Assembly: GCA_036257565.1 (NCBI GenBank)
Contig: DATAFH010000006.1
Coordinates: 1 to 64,000 of the forward strand
Reading direction: 5' to 3'
Length of the DNA: 64,000 nt
DNA from: DASSUW01 sp036257565
Lineage (GTDB): Bacteria > Actinomycetota > Thermoleophilia > Solirubrobacterales > Solirubrobacteraceae
Position 1 is the stretch's first letter. Each line of letters starts with the position of its first letter. Made by a program: the position numbers and the translations under genes. The notes under the pieces are model-generated. The model was not told the origin of the DNA. It ran no database searches and worked only from the letters and a program-made list of their open reading frames with translations. Shown piece by piece: positions 14,663 through 21,529 of this stretch.

Positions 14663-15093
14663 GGAACCGGGTCGCCGTGCTCCACGGTGTCAACCTCGAC
14701 GCGCTCAACCGGCGGCCGGCCGAGCACTACGGCGGGCTGACGTTCGACCGGCTCGAGCGGCGCATCGGCGCGTTCGCGCAGGAGCTCGGCCTGGAGGCGC
14801 GATTCTTCCAGACCAACCACGAGGGCGACTACGTGGAGGAGATCCACAAGGCAGCCGATTACGCCGACGCGCTGCTGCTCAACCCCGGCGCGTGGACGCA
14901 CTACGCGTGGTCGCTGCGCGATGCGGTGGAGGTCTGCGGGCTGCCCGCTGTAGAGGTGCACCTGTCCGACGTCGACAACCGGGAGCCGTTCCGCCGCGTC
15001 TCCGTGCTCGCGGACGTGCGCAGCGGCCGGGTCAGCGGGCGCGGCGTCGACGGCTACCGAGACGCGCTGGCCGCGCTGAAGGATCTCCTGTGA
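14659..15093 (+). CDS. aroQ: Type II 3-dehydroquinate dehydratase
   Basis: A 144-residue flavodoxin-like dodecamer subunit that dehydrates 3-dehydroquinate. The N-terminal motif, normally GPNLNxLGxRxPxxYG, is here HGVNLDALNRRPAEHYGG: the catalytic Arg and Tyr remain but the Gly-Pro of the motif is changed to Gly-Val. Later elements are normal: FQTNHEGDYVEEIHKA (Asn, Glu), LLNPGAWTHYAWSLRDAV (Asn, His) and PAVEVHLSDVDNREPFRR (catalytic His). The start forms an ATGA overlap with aroKB and the stop a GTGA overlap with the peptidase gene. Confidence 0.92.
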   Translation: MRNRVAVLHGVNLDALNRRPAEHYGGLTFDRLERRIGAFAQELGLEARFFQTNHEGDYVEEIHKAADYADALLLNPGAWTHYAWSLRDAVEVCGLPAVEVHLSDVDNREPFRRVSVLADVRSGRVSGRGVDGYRDALAALKDLL

Positions 15094-16157
15094 GCCGCGC
15101 CGACCGGGTGGCGGACGCGCTCGCCGAGCGGCAGGTCGACCTGCTGCTCGTCACCAACCTCGTGAACGTCCGCTACCTCACGGGCTTCACCGGCTCGAAC
15201 GCGATGGCCGTCGTCGGCCGTGACGTGCGGCGCTTCATCACCGACTTCCGCTACGTCGAGCAGGCCGCCGAGCAGGTGCGGGACTTCGACCGCGAGCAGG
15301 GGCCGGACGACTTCATCACCGCGCTGGCCGATGGGTGGCCGGAGGGGGAGCTACGGCTCGGCTTCGAGGACGACCACGTATCCGTGCGCCGCCACGGCCG
15401 CCTGAGGGAGGTGATCCCGGACCGGGTCGAGCTGGTCGCGGCGGGCGGGATCGTCGAGCGGCTGCGGGCCGTCAAGGAGCCGGGCGAGGTGGAGCGGATC
15501 GCGGCCGCCGCCGCACTGGCCGACGAGGTGTACGGGTGGCTGCGCGAGCAGCGCCTGGTGGGGCGGACCGAGCACGAGGTCGCCGTGGCGCTGGAGGAGC
15601 AGATGCGGCGCCTCGGCGCGGAGGAGCCGAGCTTCCCATCGATCGTCGCGTCGGCGGAACGCGGCGCCCTGCCGCACGCCGTGCCGGCCGACGTGCCGAT
15701 CGAGCGCGGCACGCTCGTCACGCTGGACATCGGCGCCCGCCTCGACGGCTACTGCTCGGACTGCACGCGCACCTGGGCGACCGGCGAGCTGCCGGACGAC
15801 CTCGCCGAGGCCTACGCGCTCGTGCTGCGCGCCCAGCTGGCGGGGCTCGAGGCCGTGCGTCCGGGTTCGCGGGGTCGCGAGGTCGACGCGGTCGCGCGCG
15901 AGATCATCACCGCCGCGGGGCACGGCGAGCACTTCGGGCACGGGCTCGGCCACGGGGTGGGGATGGACGTCCACGAGGGTCCGCGGCTCTCGCGCACGGG
16001 CGAGGATCCGCTCGTGGTCGGGAACGTCGTCACGGTCGAGCCGGGCGTCTACCTGCCGGGCCGCGGGGGCGTGCGGATCGAGGACCTCGTGGTCGTCACC
16101 GACGACGGACGCCGGGTGTTCTCCAGCACCACGAAGGAGCTCGTGAGCGTCGACTAG
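15090..16157 (+). CDS. pepQ: Xaa-Pro dipeptidase/aminopeptidase (M24B)
   Basis: A 355-residue pita-bread metallopeptidase that removes residues N-terminal to proline. The N-terminal creatinase-like domain has VTNLVNVRYLTGFTGSNAM. The catalytic domain shows all five metal ligands: Asp in TLDIGARLDG, Asp in YCSDCTRTW, His in HGLGHGVGMDVHEGP, Glu in TVEPGVYLPG and Glu in GVRIEDLVV. The GTG at 15090 overlaps the aroQ stop (GTGA). In many Actinobacteria this gene sits between aroQ and efp, where it may help with Pro-containing peptides; here the link to efp is broken by about 3.3 kb of other genes. Confidence 0.93.
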   Translation: MSRADRVADALAERQVDLLLVTNLVNVRYLTGFTGSNAMAVVGRDVRRFITDFRYVEQAAEQVRDFDREQGPDDFITALADGWPEGELRLGFEDDHVSVRRHGRLREVIPDRVELVAAGGIVERLRAVKEPGEVERIAAAAALADEVYGWLREQRLVGRTEHEVAVALEEQMRRLGAEEPSFPSIVASAERGALPHAVPADVPIERGTLVTLDIGARLDGYCSDCTRTWATGELPDDLAEAYALVLRAQLAGLEAVRPGSRGREVDAVAREIITAAGHGEHFGHGLGHGVGMDVHEGPRLSRTGEDPLVVGNVVTVEPGVYLPGRGGVRIEDLVVVTDDGRRVFSSTTKELVSVD

Positions 16158-16170
16158 GGTCAAGACCCCG

Positions 16171-16198
16171 CTCAAGAGAGTGGGGTGGTGGGCCGATA
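16171..16198 (+). promoter_or_regulatory. Sigma-28-type promoter of the secreted IPT/calcium-repeat gene
   Basis: CTCAAG (16171-16176), 15 nt, GCCGATA (16192-16198). Box sequences and spacing equal those before the pilus genes. The ATG at 16208 lies nine bases beyond the -10 box, so a leaderless mRNA is predicted. Confidence 0.72.
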
Positions 16199-16207
16199 CC
16201 GGGGTCG

Positions 16208-17755
16208 ATGGAACTCCGAGCCCGCACCCGCCCAACGCTGCGCCGCGCATGCCTTCTGGCTGCGCTTCCCGCGCTGCTGGTGCCCGCCGTGGCGGGCACG
16301 ACCGACGCCCATGCCGCCAAGAACCGCGCTCCCGTGGTCAAGAAGGTCACGCCGAAGCGCGTGTTCGTCGGCCAGACGCTGACCATCCGCGGCCGCAACT
16401 TCGTCCGCGGCCTCAACAAGAACACCGTGGCGTTCAAGCGCAAGGGCGCGAAGGCGGTCTTCGTGAAGGCGGAGAAGGGCACCGCCAAGCTGCTCAAGGT
16501 CAAGCTGCCCAAGCGGCTGGAGGATGTGCTGGTCGTGCGGAACGGCACGCCGGTCCCGACCCGCCTCCAGATCCGCGTGCTCTCGCGCAAGTTCGGCAAG
16601 CGCTACACGAGCAACCGACTCTCCCCGATCGTGGGCGCCGAGAAGCCGCCGACCCCGCCGAAGCCGCCGAGCGTCGACCCCGACGCGGACTGCGACGGCG
16701 ACCGGATCAAGAACTCGGTCGACAGCGATGACGACAACGACCTGCTCCCCGACTCGCTCGAGAAGAGCCTCGAGCTCGACCCGTGCCACGTGGACTCCGA
16801 CCGCGACGACGTCGAGGACGGCTACGAGTACCGGTCGGCGCTCAACCTCAACGACGACGAGCACCAGAGCCCCAACCAGTCGACGCCGTACCCCGCGAAG
16901 AAGCCGTACCCGAACCCGCTCGACGGCACGGACTTCGACACGGATCACGACGGCGACACGCTCACCCTGAAGGACGAGTACGACCTCTGGAAGTACACGA
17001 TCCGCAAGGGCGCGCCGCGGACGCTGACGCCGCTGAGCTACTCCGCGGGCGAGCAGTTCTCCCGCCGCGCGGTCAACGGCGCCCCGAACCTTCCCGCCGC
17101 GAACTACGACAAGCAGAACCAGTTCCGGGCGTGGGCCGCCGGCGCGGACTACCTGAACGTCAAGCTCGTGCACCCTGGCGACAACCTCGACGACCCGTAC
17201 AACGGCGAGGTCTGGTGGGCCGCGGGCACGCTTTACGACATCCGCGACTTCGACCGCGACGGCAACAACGTCGAGACCGCGACCTACTACGACCGCGACG
17301 GCAACGCCCGTCTCGACGACGCCGAGCGCGACGAGGACGCCGACGGGCTCCCGAACCAGTGGGAGAGCACCGGCTGCCTGACGCAGAACTACTGGGACGG
17401 CCTCTACGACAAGGAGACCAAGTACTACCTCCGGTACGCCGGCGTGCGGCTCGACGACGAGGACACCGACGGTGACGGCGTTCGCGACGGCGCTGACGAC
17501 CAGGACCACGACGACGTCCCGAACGTCATGGAGTGCAGCCGTGCCATGGCCCGCGGGACCGGCGGCGAAGACCCCGACGACGCCGACCCGACCACCTTCG
17601 GCTCCCGCTCCTGGAAGGGCTTCGTGAACCCCTTCAATCCGTGCCTCCCGCACATCCGGTCGCGCACCTGCAAGCAGTACGTGACGATCGGCGGCAGCGT
17701 CGGCAAGTGGGCACCCTTCAACCCGGACGACGAGTACTACTGGGTAAAGAACTAG
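16208..17755 (+). CDS. Secreted protein with IPT/TIG domain and thrombospondin type 3-like calcium repeats
   Basis: A 515-residue exported protein. Signal peptide: basic start, ACLLAALPALLVPAVAGTTD, cleavage near AHA-AK. Residues about 40-140 form an IPT/TIG (Ig-like) domain: PVVKKVTPKRVFVGQTLTIR and GRNFVRGLNKNTVAFKR. After a Pro linker come Asp-rich calcium-binding repeats (DADCDGDRIKNSVDSDDDND, DSDRDDVEDGYEY, FDTDHDGDTLTLKDEYDLW, DEDTDGDGVRDGADDQDHDD), as in thrombospondin type 3 modules. Between and after them lie Trp/Tyr-rich segments and Cys pairs, the last near CLPHIRSRTCK. No enzyme motif or sorting signal is seen. Its promoter matches those of the pilus genes, so I infer a surface or adhesive role in the same programme. 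It may bind pili or cells in a calcium-dependent way. Confidence 0.82.
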   Translation: MELRARTRPTLRRACLLAALPALLVPAVAGTTDAHAAKNRAPVVKKVTPKRVFVGQTLTIRGRNFVRGLNKNTVAFKRKGAKAVFVKAEKGTAKLLKVKLPKRLEDVLVVRNGTPVPTRLQIRVLSRKFGKRYTSNRLSPIVGAEKPPTPPKPPSVDPDADCDGDRIKNSVDSDDDNDLLPDSLEKSLELDPCHVDSDRDDVEDGYEYRSALNLNDDEHQSPNQSTPYPAKKPYPNPLDGTDFDTDHDGDTLTLKDEYDLWKYTIRKGAPRTLTPLSYSAGEQFSRRAVNGAPNLPAANYDKQNQFRAWAAGADYLNVKLVHPGDNLDDPYNGEVWWAAGTLYDIRDFDRDGNNVETATYYDRDGNARLDDAERDEDADGLPNQWESTGCLTQNYWDGLYDKETKYYLRYAGVRLDDEDTDGDGVRDGADDQDHDDVPNVMECSRAMARGTGGEDPDDADPTTFGSRSWKGFVNPFNPCLPHIRSRTCKQYVTIGGSVGKWAPFNPDDEYYWVKN

Positions 17756-17781
17756 CCTCCGCGAGATTCCTCCAGACCGAT

Positions 17782-17807
17782 CGAGGCCCGCCGCACGGCG
17801 GGCCTCG
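17782..17807 (+). terminator. Terminator after the IPT/calcium-repeat gene
   Basis: CGAGGCCCGCCG and CGGCGGGCCTCG form a perfect 12-bp stem with a CA dinucleotide centre (effective loop four bases), followed by GTCGTTTCG. Confidence 0.8.
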
Positions 17808-17857
17808 GTCGTTTCGTGAGAGAGTCCGGGGTTCCATCCGCGACCTGGAGGGGAGAC

Positions 17858-18073
17858 ATGGCCGATAGCGTCTATCGCGTCACCGATGTGATCGGGGTCA
17901 GCAGCGAGTCGTGGGAGGCCGCCGCCCGCAACGCGGTCGACACGGCGGCGAAGACGGTGCGCGACCTGCGCGTCGCCGAGGTGGTGCGCGAGGACGTGAC
18001 GATCGAGAACGGCAGCGTCAGCGCATTCCGTGTGCGCCTCGCGATCTCGTTCAAGTACGAGTCAGGCGACTGA
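17858..18073 (+). CDS. Dodecin (flavin/CoA-binding small protein)
   Basis: A 71-residue protein beginning ADSVYRVTDVIGVSSESWEA, followed by helix AARNAVDTAAKTVRDLRVAE and strands VVREDVTIENGSVSAFRVRL and AISFKYE. This beta-alpha-beta-beta pattern and length are those of dodecin, a dodecameric shell that stores riboflavin or FMN and buffers it against light and redox damage. The start ATG has GGAGGGGA seven bases before it. The stacking aromatic residue in the SSESWEAA helix start (Trp) is present. It stands as a single gene between a terminator and the DUF1707 gene. Confidence 0.9.
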   Translation: MADSVYRVTDVIGVSSESWEAAARNAVDTAAKTVRDLRVAEVVREDVTIENGSVSAFRVRLAISFKYESGD

Positions 18074-18184
18074 CAGGCGCTGTACGGGTCGGCGGCGCGC
18101 ACGCTGCCTGGCGCGCCCGCCGGCCGTCGTCCTGGCCTTTCATGCGTTCCGGTGGCCCCCAGCAGGCATTACCCTTGGCCTCAG

Positions 18185-18646
18185 GTGCCGAACGAGCCCA
18201 CCCAGCCTTCCCTTCGCGCCTCCGACGCCGATCGCGAGGCAACCGTGGAGCGCCTGCGGATCGCGGCGACGGAAGGGCGGCTGGACGCCGATGAGCTCGA
18301 GGCCCGGCTGGACGCCGCCTACGCGGCGCGCTGGTGCCACCAGCTCGAGCCGCTGACGCTGGACGTCACGCCGCCGCCCGCAGCCGCGCCTGCCGTCCGC
18401 CCGGCGTTCGTGCGGCCCGAGAGGAGCACGAACGGCCTGGCGATCGCCTCGCTCGTCAGCGCGCTGCTGTGGGCGTGGTGGCTGGGCTCGGTCGCCGCCG
18501 TCATCATGGGCCACGTCGCGCTCCGCCAGATCAACCGCTCGGGCGGCCGCCAGGGCGGCAGGGGAGTGGCGCTCGCCGGCCTCGCCATCGGGTATCTCGG
18601 CATCCTCACGCTGGCGCTCGTCATGCTCGGCGTCGCGCTCTCTTAG
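18185..18646 (+). CDS. DUF1707 - DUF4190 membrane protein
   Basis: A 153-residue protein with two actinobacterial domains. Residues 8-55 are DUF1707: RASDADREATVERLRIAATE, GRLDADELEARLDAAYAAR, the (L/I)RASDADRE hallmark. After a Pro/Ala linker, residues 80-150 form a two-helix DUF4190 unit (NGLAIASLVSALLWAWWLGS, VIMGHVALRQINRSGGRQGG, then a second helix). Such proteins are small membrane proteins of unknown role, often near envelope or stress genes. The GTG at 18185 starts directly before the DUF1707 motif. Its stop overlaps the convergent GH16-like gene by four bases. Confidence 0.82.
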   Translation: MPNEPTQPSLRASDADREATVERLRIAATEGRLDADELEARLDAAYAARWCHQLEPLTLDVTPPPAAAPAVRPAFVRPERSTNGLAIASLVSALLWAWWLGSVAAVIMGHVALRQINRSGGRQGGRGVALAGLAIGYLGILTLALVMLGVALS

Positions 18647-19425
18647 TCTCTCCGGTAGCCGCGAACCGCCCTGACGTCGCCAACCTTCGGGTAGTCCGCG
18701 GGGTCGCGGTGGGGCCCGTCGGGGAACTCGAAGAGGTCCACCATCAGCTGCAGCGGGTAATCGATCCGCTGCCGCACCGTGCGTGCGAGGCGGTCGTCGA
18801 CGAAGAAGCGGATCTGCTCGGCGTCCCATTCGGCGGCGTAGCTGTGCCAGTCGCTCGCGTCGAGGTCGAGCTGCACCTGTTCCATGTCCTCGCGCAGCCG
18901 CGGGTCGTGGTGGGCTTTGAGACCGATGTTCACGCCAGAGCGTCGCCGCGTGATCGCGCTGCCGAACAGCTCGCAGACGCAGATCTCCCCGGACGCCTCA
19001 GGCGACTCCTCGAACCCGACGAGCCAGAACGCCAGCATGCACGTCGGGTCCGGGCTCGCCTTCAGGACGGCCTCGGCGAGGCCCGACGACGGCGTGTACA
19101 GCCGGCGGGTGGGCTGCGGCGTCCGCACCGCGAGGTCGGGGCGGTGGCGCTGCTGGCCGACCGGCGAGCCGGGCTGCCCGGAGAATGTCCCGGTCTGGAG
19201 GTTGGAGACGCGCAGCTCGCCGTCCTCCTCCCGCCAGGCCGGCTGGTCGGCGTCGATCCGCAGCCGCAGGCGCCCGGGTCGCAGCTCGTACCGCGCGGCG
19301 GCGCGCTCCGGCGTCGTCCAGTGCGGCAGGTACTCGGGAACCCACCGGTCGGGCGACAGCACGGGCTCGCGGAAGTCCTCGTCGAAGACCAGCTCGAATC
19401 CGCTTCGGTCGAGTGCCTGAGCCAC
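18643..19425 (-). CDS. GH16-like (concanavalin fold) protein, intracellular, variant catalytic motif
   Basis: A 260-residue protein. SGFELVFDEDFREPVLSPDR and RLRLRIDADQPAW resemble the first strands of family 16 glycoside hydrolases (beta-glucanase/laminarinase type), and WHSYAAEWDAEQIRFFVDDR with PLQLMVDLFEFPDG match the later strands. GH16 enzymes carry E-x-D-x-x-E as nucleophile, helper and acid/base. Here the segment reads GEICVCELFG: both Glu remain, but the helper Asp is Cys. No signal peptide is present, unlike most secreted glucanases. Activity on glucan is therefore uncertain; it may be a binding protein or act on an intracellular polysaccharide. It is divergent from efp with 47 bp between the start codons. 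Confidence 0.75.
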   Translation of the reverse strand: MAQALDRSGFELVFDEDFREPVLSPDRWVPEYLPHWTTPERAAARYELRPGRLRLRIDADQPAWREEDGELRVSNLQTGTFSGQPGSPVGQQRHRPDLAVRTPQPTRRLYTPSSGLAEAVLKASPDPTCMLAFWLVGFEESPEASGEICVCELFGSAITRRRSGVNIGLKAHHDPRLREDMEQVQLDLDASDWHSYAAEWDAEQIRFFVDDRLARTVRQRIDYPLQLMVDLFEFPDGPHRDPADYPKVGDVRAVRGYRRD

Positions 19426-19472
19426 GCGCGGATCCTGCCAGGCTCCCCGCCCCGCCGTACACTGGCGCGCGG

Positions 19473-20033
19473 ATGATCTCGACCAACCAGTTCAAGAACG
19501 GCAGCCACATCGACGTCGAGGGGACGGTCTTCAAGATCCTCGACTTCCAGCACGTGAAGCCCGGCAAGGGCGGGGCGTTCGTGCGGACGAAGCTGCGGCG
19601 GGCGAGCGATGGTGCCGTGATCGACCGGACGTTCCGGGCGGGGGAGAAGTTCCGCCCCGTGCGCACCGAGGCGCGCAAGATGCAGTTCCTCTACGCCGAC
19701 GGCTCGGACGCCCACTTCATGGACGAGAGCTCGTACGAGCAGATCGCGATCCCCGAGGAGGCGGTCGCGGACACGCTCAAGTGGGTGCGGCCGAACGAGA
19801 GCATCGACCTGCTGTTCATCGACGACGAGCCGTCGGACATCCAGCTCTCGGCGTCCGTCGAGCTCGAGGTCACGCACACCGAGCCGGGCGTGAAGGGCGA
19901 CACCGCCTCGGGCGGCGGCAACAAGCCCGCGACGCTGGAGACCGGCGCGACCGTCCAGGTGCCGCTGTTCGTGAACATCGGCGACCGGATCAAGGTCGAC
20001 ACGCGCTCAGGCTCCTACATGTCGCGCGCGTAG
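19473..20033 (+). CDS. efp: Translation elongation factor P
   Basis: A 186-residue protein that rescues ribosomes stalled at polyproline. Three beta domains are seen. Domain I runs ISTNQFKNGSHIDVEGTVFK and the tip loop HVKPGKGGAFVRTKLR, whose central Lys is the residue modified in other phyla (actinobacterial EF-P works with an unmodified or differently treated Lys). Domain II is QFLYADGSDAHFMDESSYEQ and domain III contains VTHTEPGVKGDTASGGGNKP, the family signature, then VPLFVNIGDRIKVDTRSGSY. All are intact. It starts the efp-nusB operon; ATG 19473 is the only sensible start. Confidence 0.96.
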   Translation: MISTNQFKNGSHIDVEGTVFKILDFQHVKPGKGGAFVRTKLRRASDGAVIDRTFRAGEKFRPVRTEARKMQFLYADGSDAHFMDESSYEQIAIPEEAVADTLKWVRPNESIDLLFIDDEPSDIQLSASVELEVTHTEPGVKGDTASGGGNKPATLETGATVQVPLFVNIGDRIKVDTRSGSYMSRA

Positions 20034-20056
20034 TCCTGAGCTACCCTCAGCCGGCC

Positions 20057-20458
20057 ATGCGCCGGTCCGACCAACGCCGCGCGGCGGTCTTCGCCCTCTA
20101 TCAGCACGACCTCACGGGCCGACCGCTCGACGACGTCTTCGTGCGCGACGCCGGCAGCTTCACGCGCGCGCTAGCGCACGCGACGGCCGACTACGCCGAG
20201 GAGCTCGACGAGCACATCGCGCGCAACGCCCGGGGCTGGGCGCTCGACCGCATCGCCCCGCTCGAGCGGGCGATCCTGCGGACCGCGCTGCTCGAGATGC
20301 TGCATCCCGACCTGCTCGAGGCCGACCACCCGATCCCGCCGGAAGGGGCGATCGACGAGGCGGTCGAGACGACGAAGGCCTTCTGCGGCGCCGACGCGCC
20401 CGGTTTCGTGAACGGCATCCTCGGCGCCGTTCTGCGCGAGGTGCGGCATGCCGCCTGA
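20057..20458 (+). CDS. nusB: Transcription antitermination factor NusB
   Basis: A 133-residue all-helical RNA-binding protein of the rRNA antitermination complex (binds boxA with NusE/S10). It begins RRSDQRRAAVFALYQHDLTG, the Arg-rich N-terminus with the conserved A(L/F)xxLYQxD element. It continues with NARGWALDRIAPLERAILRT and ends PPEGAIDEAVETTKAFCGAD then FVNGILGAVLRE, the second signature. The length is standard. It lies 23 bp after efp and overlaps the next small gene by 11 bases, so the three are one transcript. Confidence 0.95.
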   Translation: MRRSDQRRAAVFALYQHDLTGRPLDDVFVRDAGSFTRALAHATADYAEELDEHIARNARGWALDRIAPLERAILRTALLEMLHPDLLEADHPIPPEGAIDEAVETTKAFCGADAPGFVNGILGAVLREVRHAA

Positions 20459-20660
20459 TCAGCTCGGGCGCATCGTCGAGCGACTCGAGCGCGCCGCCGC
20501 CGAGCTGCGCTCCGGCGACCTCCCGCCCGAGCGGGCGGCTGACCTCGTCGACGAGTGCGCGCGGCTCGCCGCGGAGGCGGGGGCCGAGCTCGACCGCGAG
20601 GTCCGCGCCGCCGAGGCCGGCTCGGGCCCGGCAGGGCAGCTCGCGCTCGAGCAGCAGTGA
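20448..20660 (+). CDS. Small helical protein resembling exonuclease VII small subunit
   Basis: A 70-residue protein of two amphipathic helices: DQLGRIVERLERAAAELRSG, DLPPERAADLVDECARLAAE. The L-(x)-ERLE....L.SGDLP.E.A..L..E...L pattern matches XseB, the small subunit of exonuclease VII. The nuclease subunit XseA is not in the window, and the usual C-terminal half is replaced by a Glu/Ala/Gly tail. The start overlaps nusB and the stop overlaps the prenyl synthase start (GTGA). The same position, between nusB and an ispA-type gene, is where xseB often sits in other bacteria, which supports the call. Confidence 0.6.
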   Translation: MPPDQLGRIVERLERAAAELRSGDLPPERAADLVDECARLAAEAGAELDREVRAAEAGSGPAGQLALEQQ

Positions 20661-21529
20661 GCTACCCGGAACCCCTGCGCGAGCAGGTCGAGGACTACCT
20701 GGAGGGCCTCCAGTTCTCGCACGAGCCGGCCACCCACGGGCTCGAGGAGGCCATGCGCTACTCGCTGCTGGCCGGCGGCAAGCGCATCCGCCCGGTGCTC
20801 GCGCTCGCCACCGCCAGCGGGCTCGGCCACCCGCCCGCGGAGGTTCTCCCGCTGGCCGCCGCGCTCGAGCTCATCCACACCTACTCGCTGATCCACGACG
20901 ACCTGCCGGCCATGGACGACGACGGTCTGCGTCGCGGTCGGCCCACCTGCCACGTCAAGTTCGGCGAGGACGTGGCCATCCTCGCGGGCGACGGCCTCTA
21001 CGCCGAGGCGTTCCGCCACGTGCTCGGCCACCAGGCCGGCGAGCCCGCGCGCGTGCTCGCCGCCGCCGTCGAGCTGGCCGGGGCGACGGGCGTGAACGGC
21101 ATGGTCGGCGGCCAGTACATCGACGTCCGCAACCTCGTCCCCGAGGGCGAGGTGACGCTGCGCGACCTGCACCAGCTCAAGACCGGTCGCCTCATCCGCG
21201 CCTCGGTCGAGTGCGTGCTCCTCCTCACGAGCGGGCCGCACGCCTCCACTAGACTGCCTGACTTCCGCGACTTTGCGACCGAGCTCGGGCTCCTCTTCCA
21301 GATCGTCGACGACATCCTCGACGTGACGGGCACGGAGGACGCGCTGGGAAAGCCACAAGGGAGCGACGAACGACACGGCAAGCTCACGTACGTGAGCCAC
21401 TATGGAATCGATGGGGCGCGCCAGATGGCCGCCGACTCGCACGGGAACGCCCGGCTGGCCCTGGAGAGGGCGGGCGGGGCGGCAGAGCTCCAGCAGATCA
21501 CCGACTTCATCTACACCCGCTCCTCATGA
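20657..21529 (+). CDS. Short-chain trans-prenyl diphosphate synthase (FPP/GGPP synthase)
   Basis: A 290-residue all-helical prenyltransferase joining isopentenyl diphosphate to an allylic primer. It has the GGKRIRPVLALATAS segment (IPP-binding Lys/Arg), the first Asp-rich motif in LIHDDLPAMDDDGLRRGRPT, LKTGRLIRASVE, the second Asp-rich motif in FQIVDDILDVTGTEDALGKP, and KLTYVSHYGIDGARQMA. The extra residues in DDxxxxD place it with bacterial ispA-type enzymes; chain length (C15 or C20) cannot be fixed. GTG 20657 overlaps the previous stop and its own end forms ATGA with dxs, so isoprenoid precursors and their first polymeriser are co-translated. Confidence 0.93.
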   Translation: MSYPEPLREQVEDYLEGLQFSHEPATHGLEEAMRYSLLAGGKRIRPVLALATASGLGHPPAEVLPLAAALELIHTYSLIHDDLPAMDDDGLRRGRPTCHVKFGEDVAILAGDGLYAEAFRHVLGHQAGEPARVLAAAVELAGATGVNGMVGGQYIDVRNLVPEGEVTLRDLHQLKTGRLIRASVECVLLLTSGPHASTRLPDFRDFATELGLLFQIVDDILDVTGTEDALGKPQGSDERHGKLTYVSHYGIDGARQMAADSHGNARLALERAGGAAELQQITDFIYTRSS

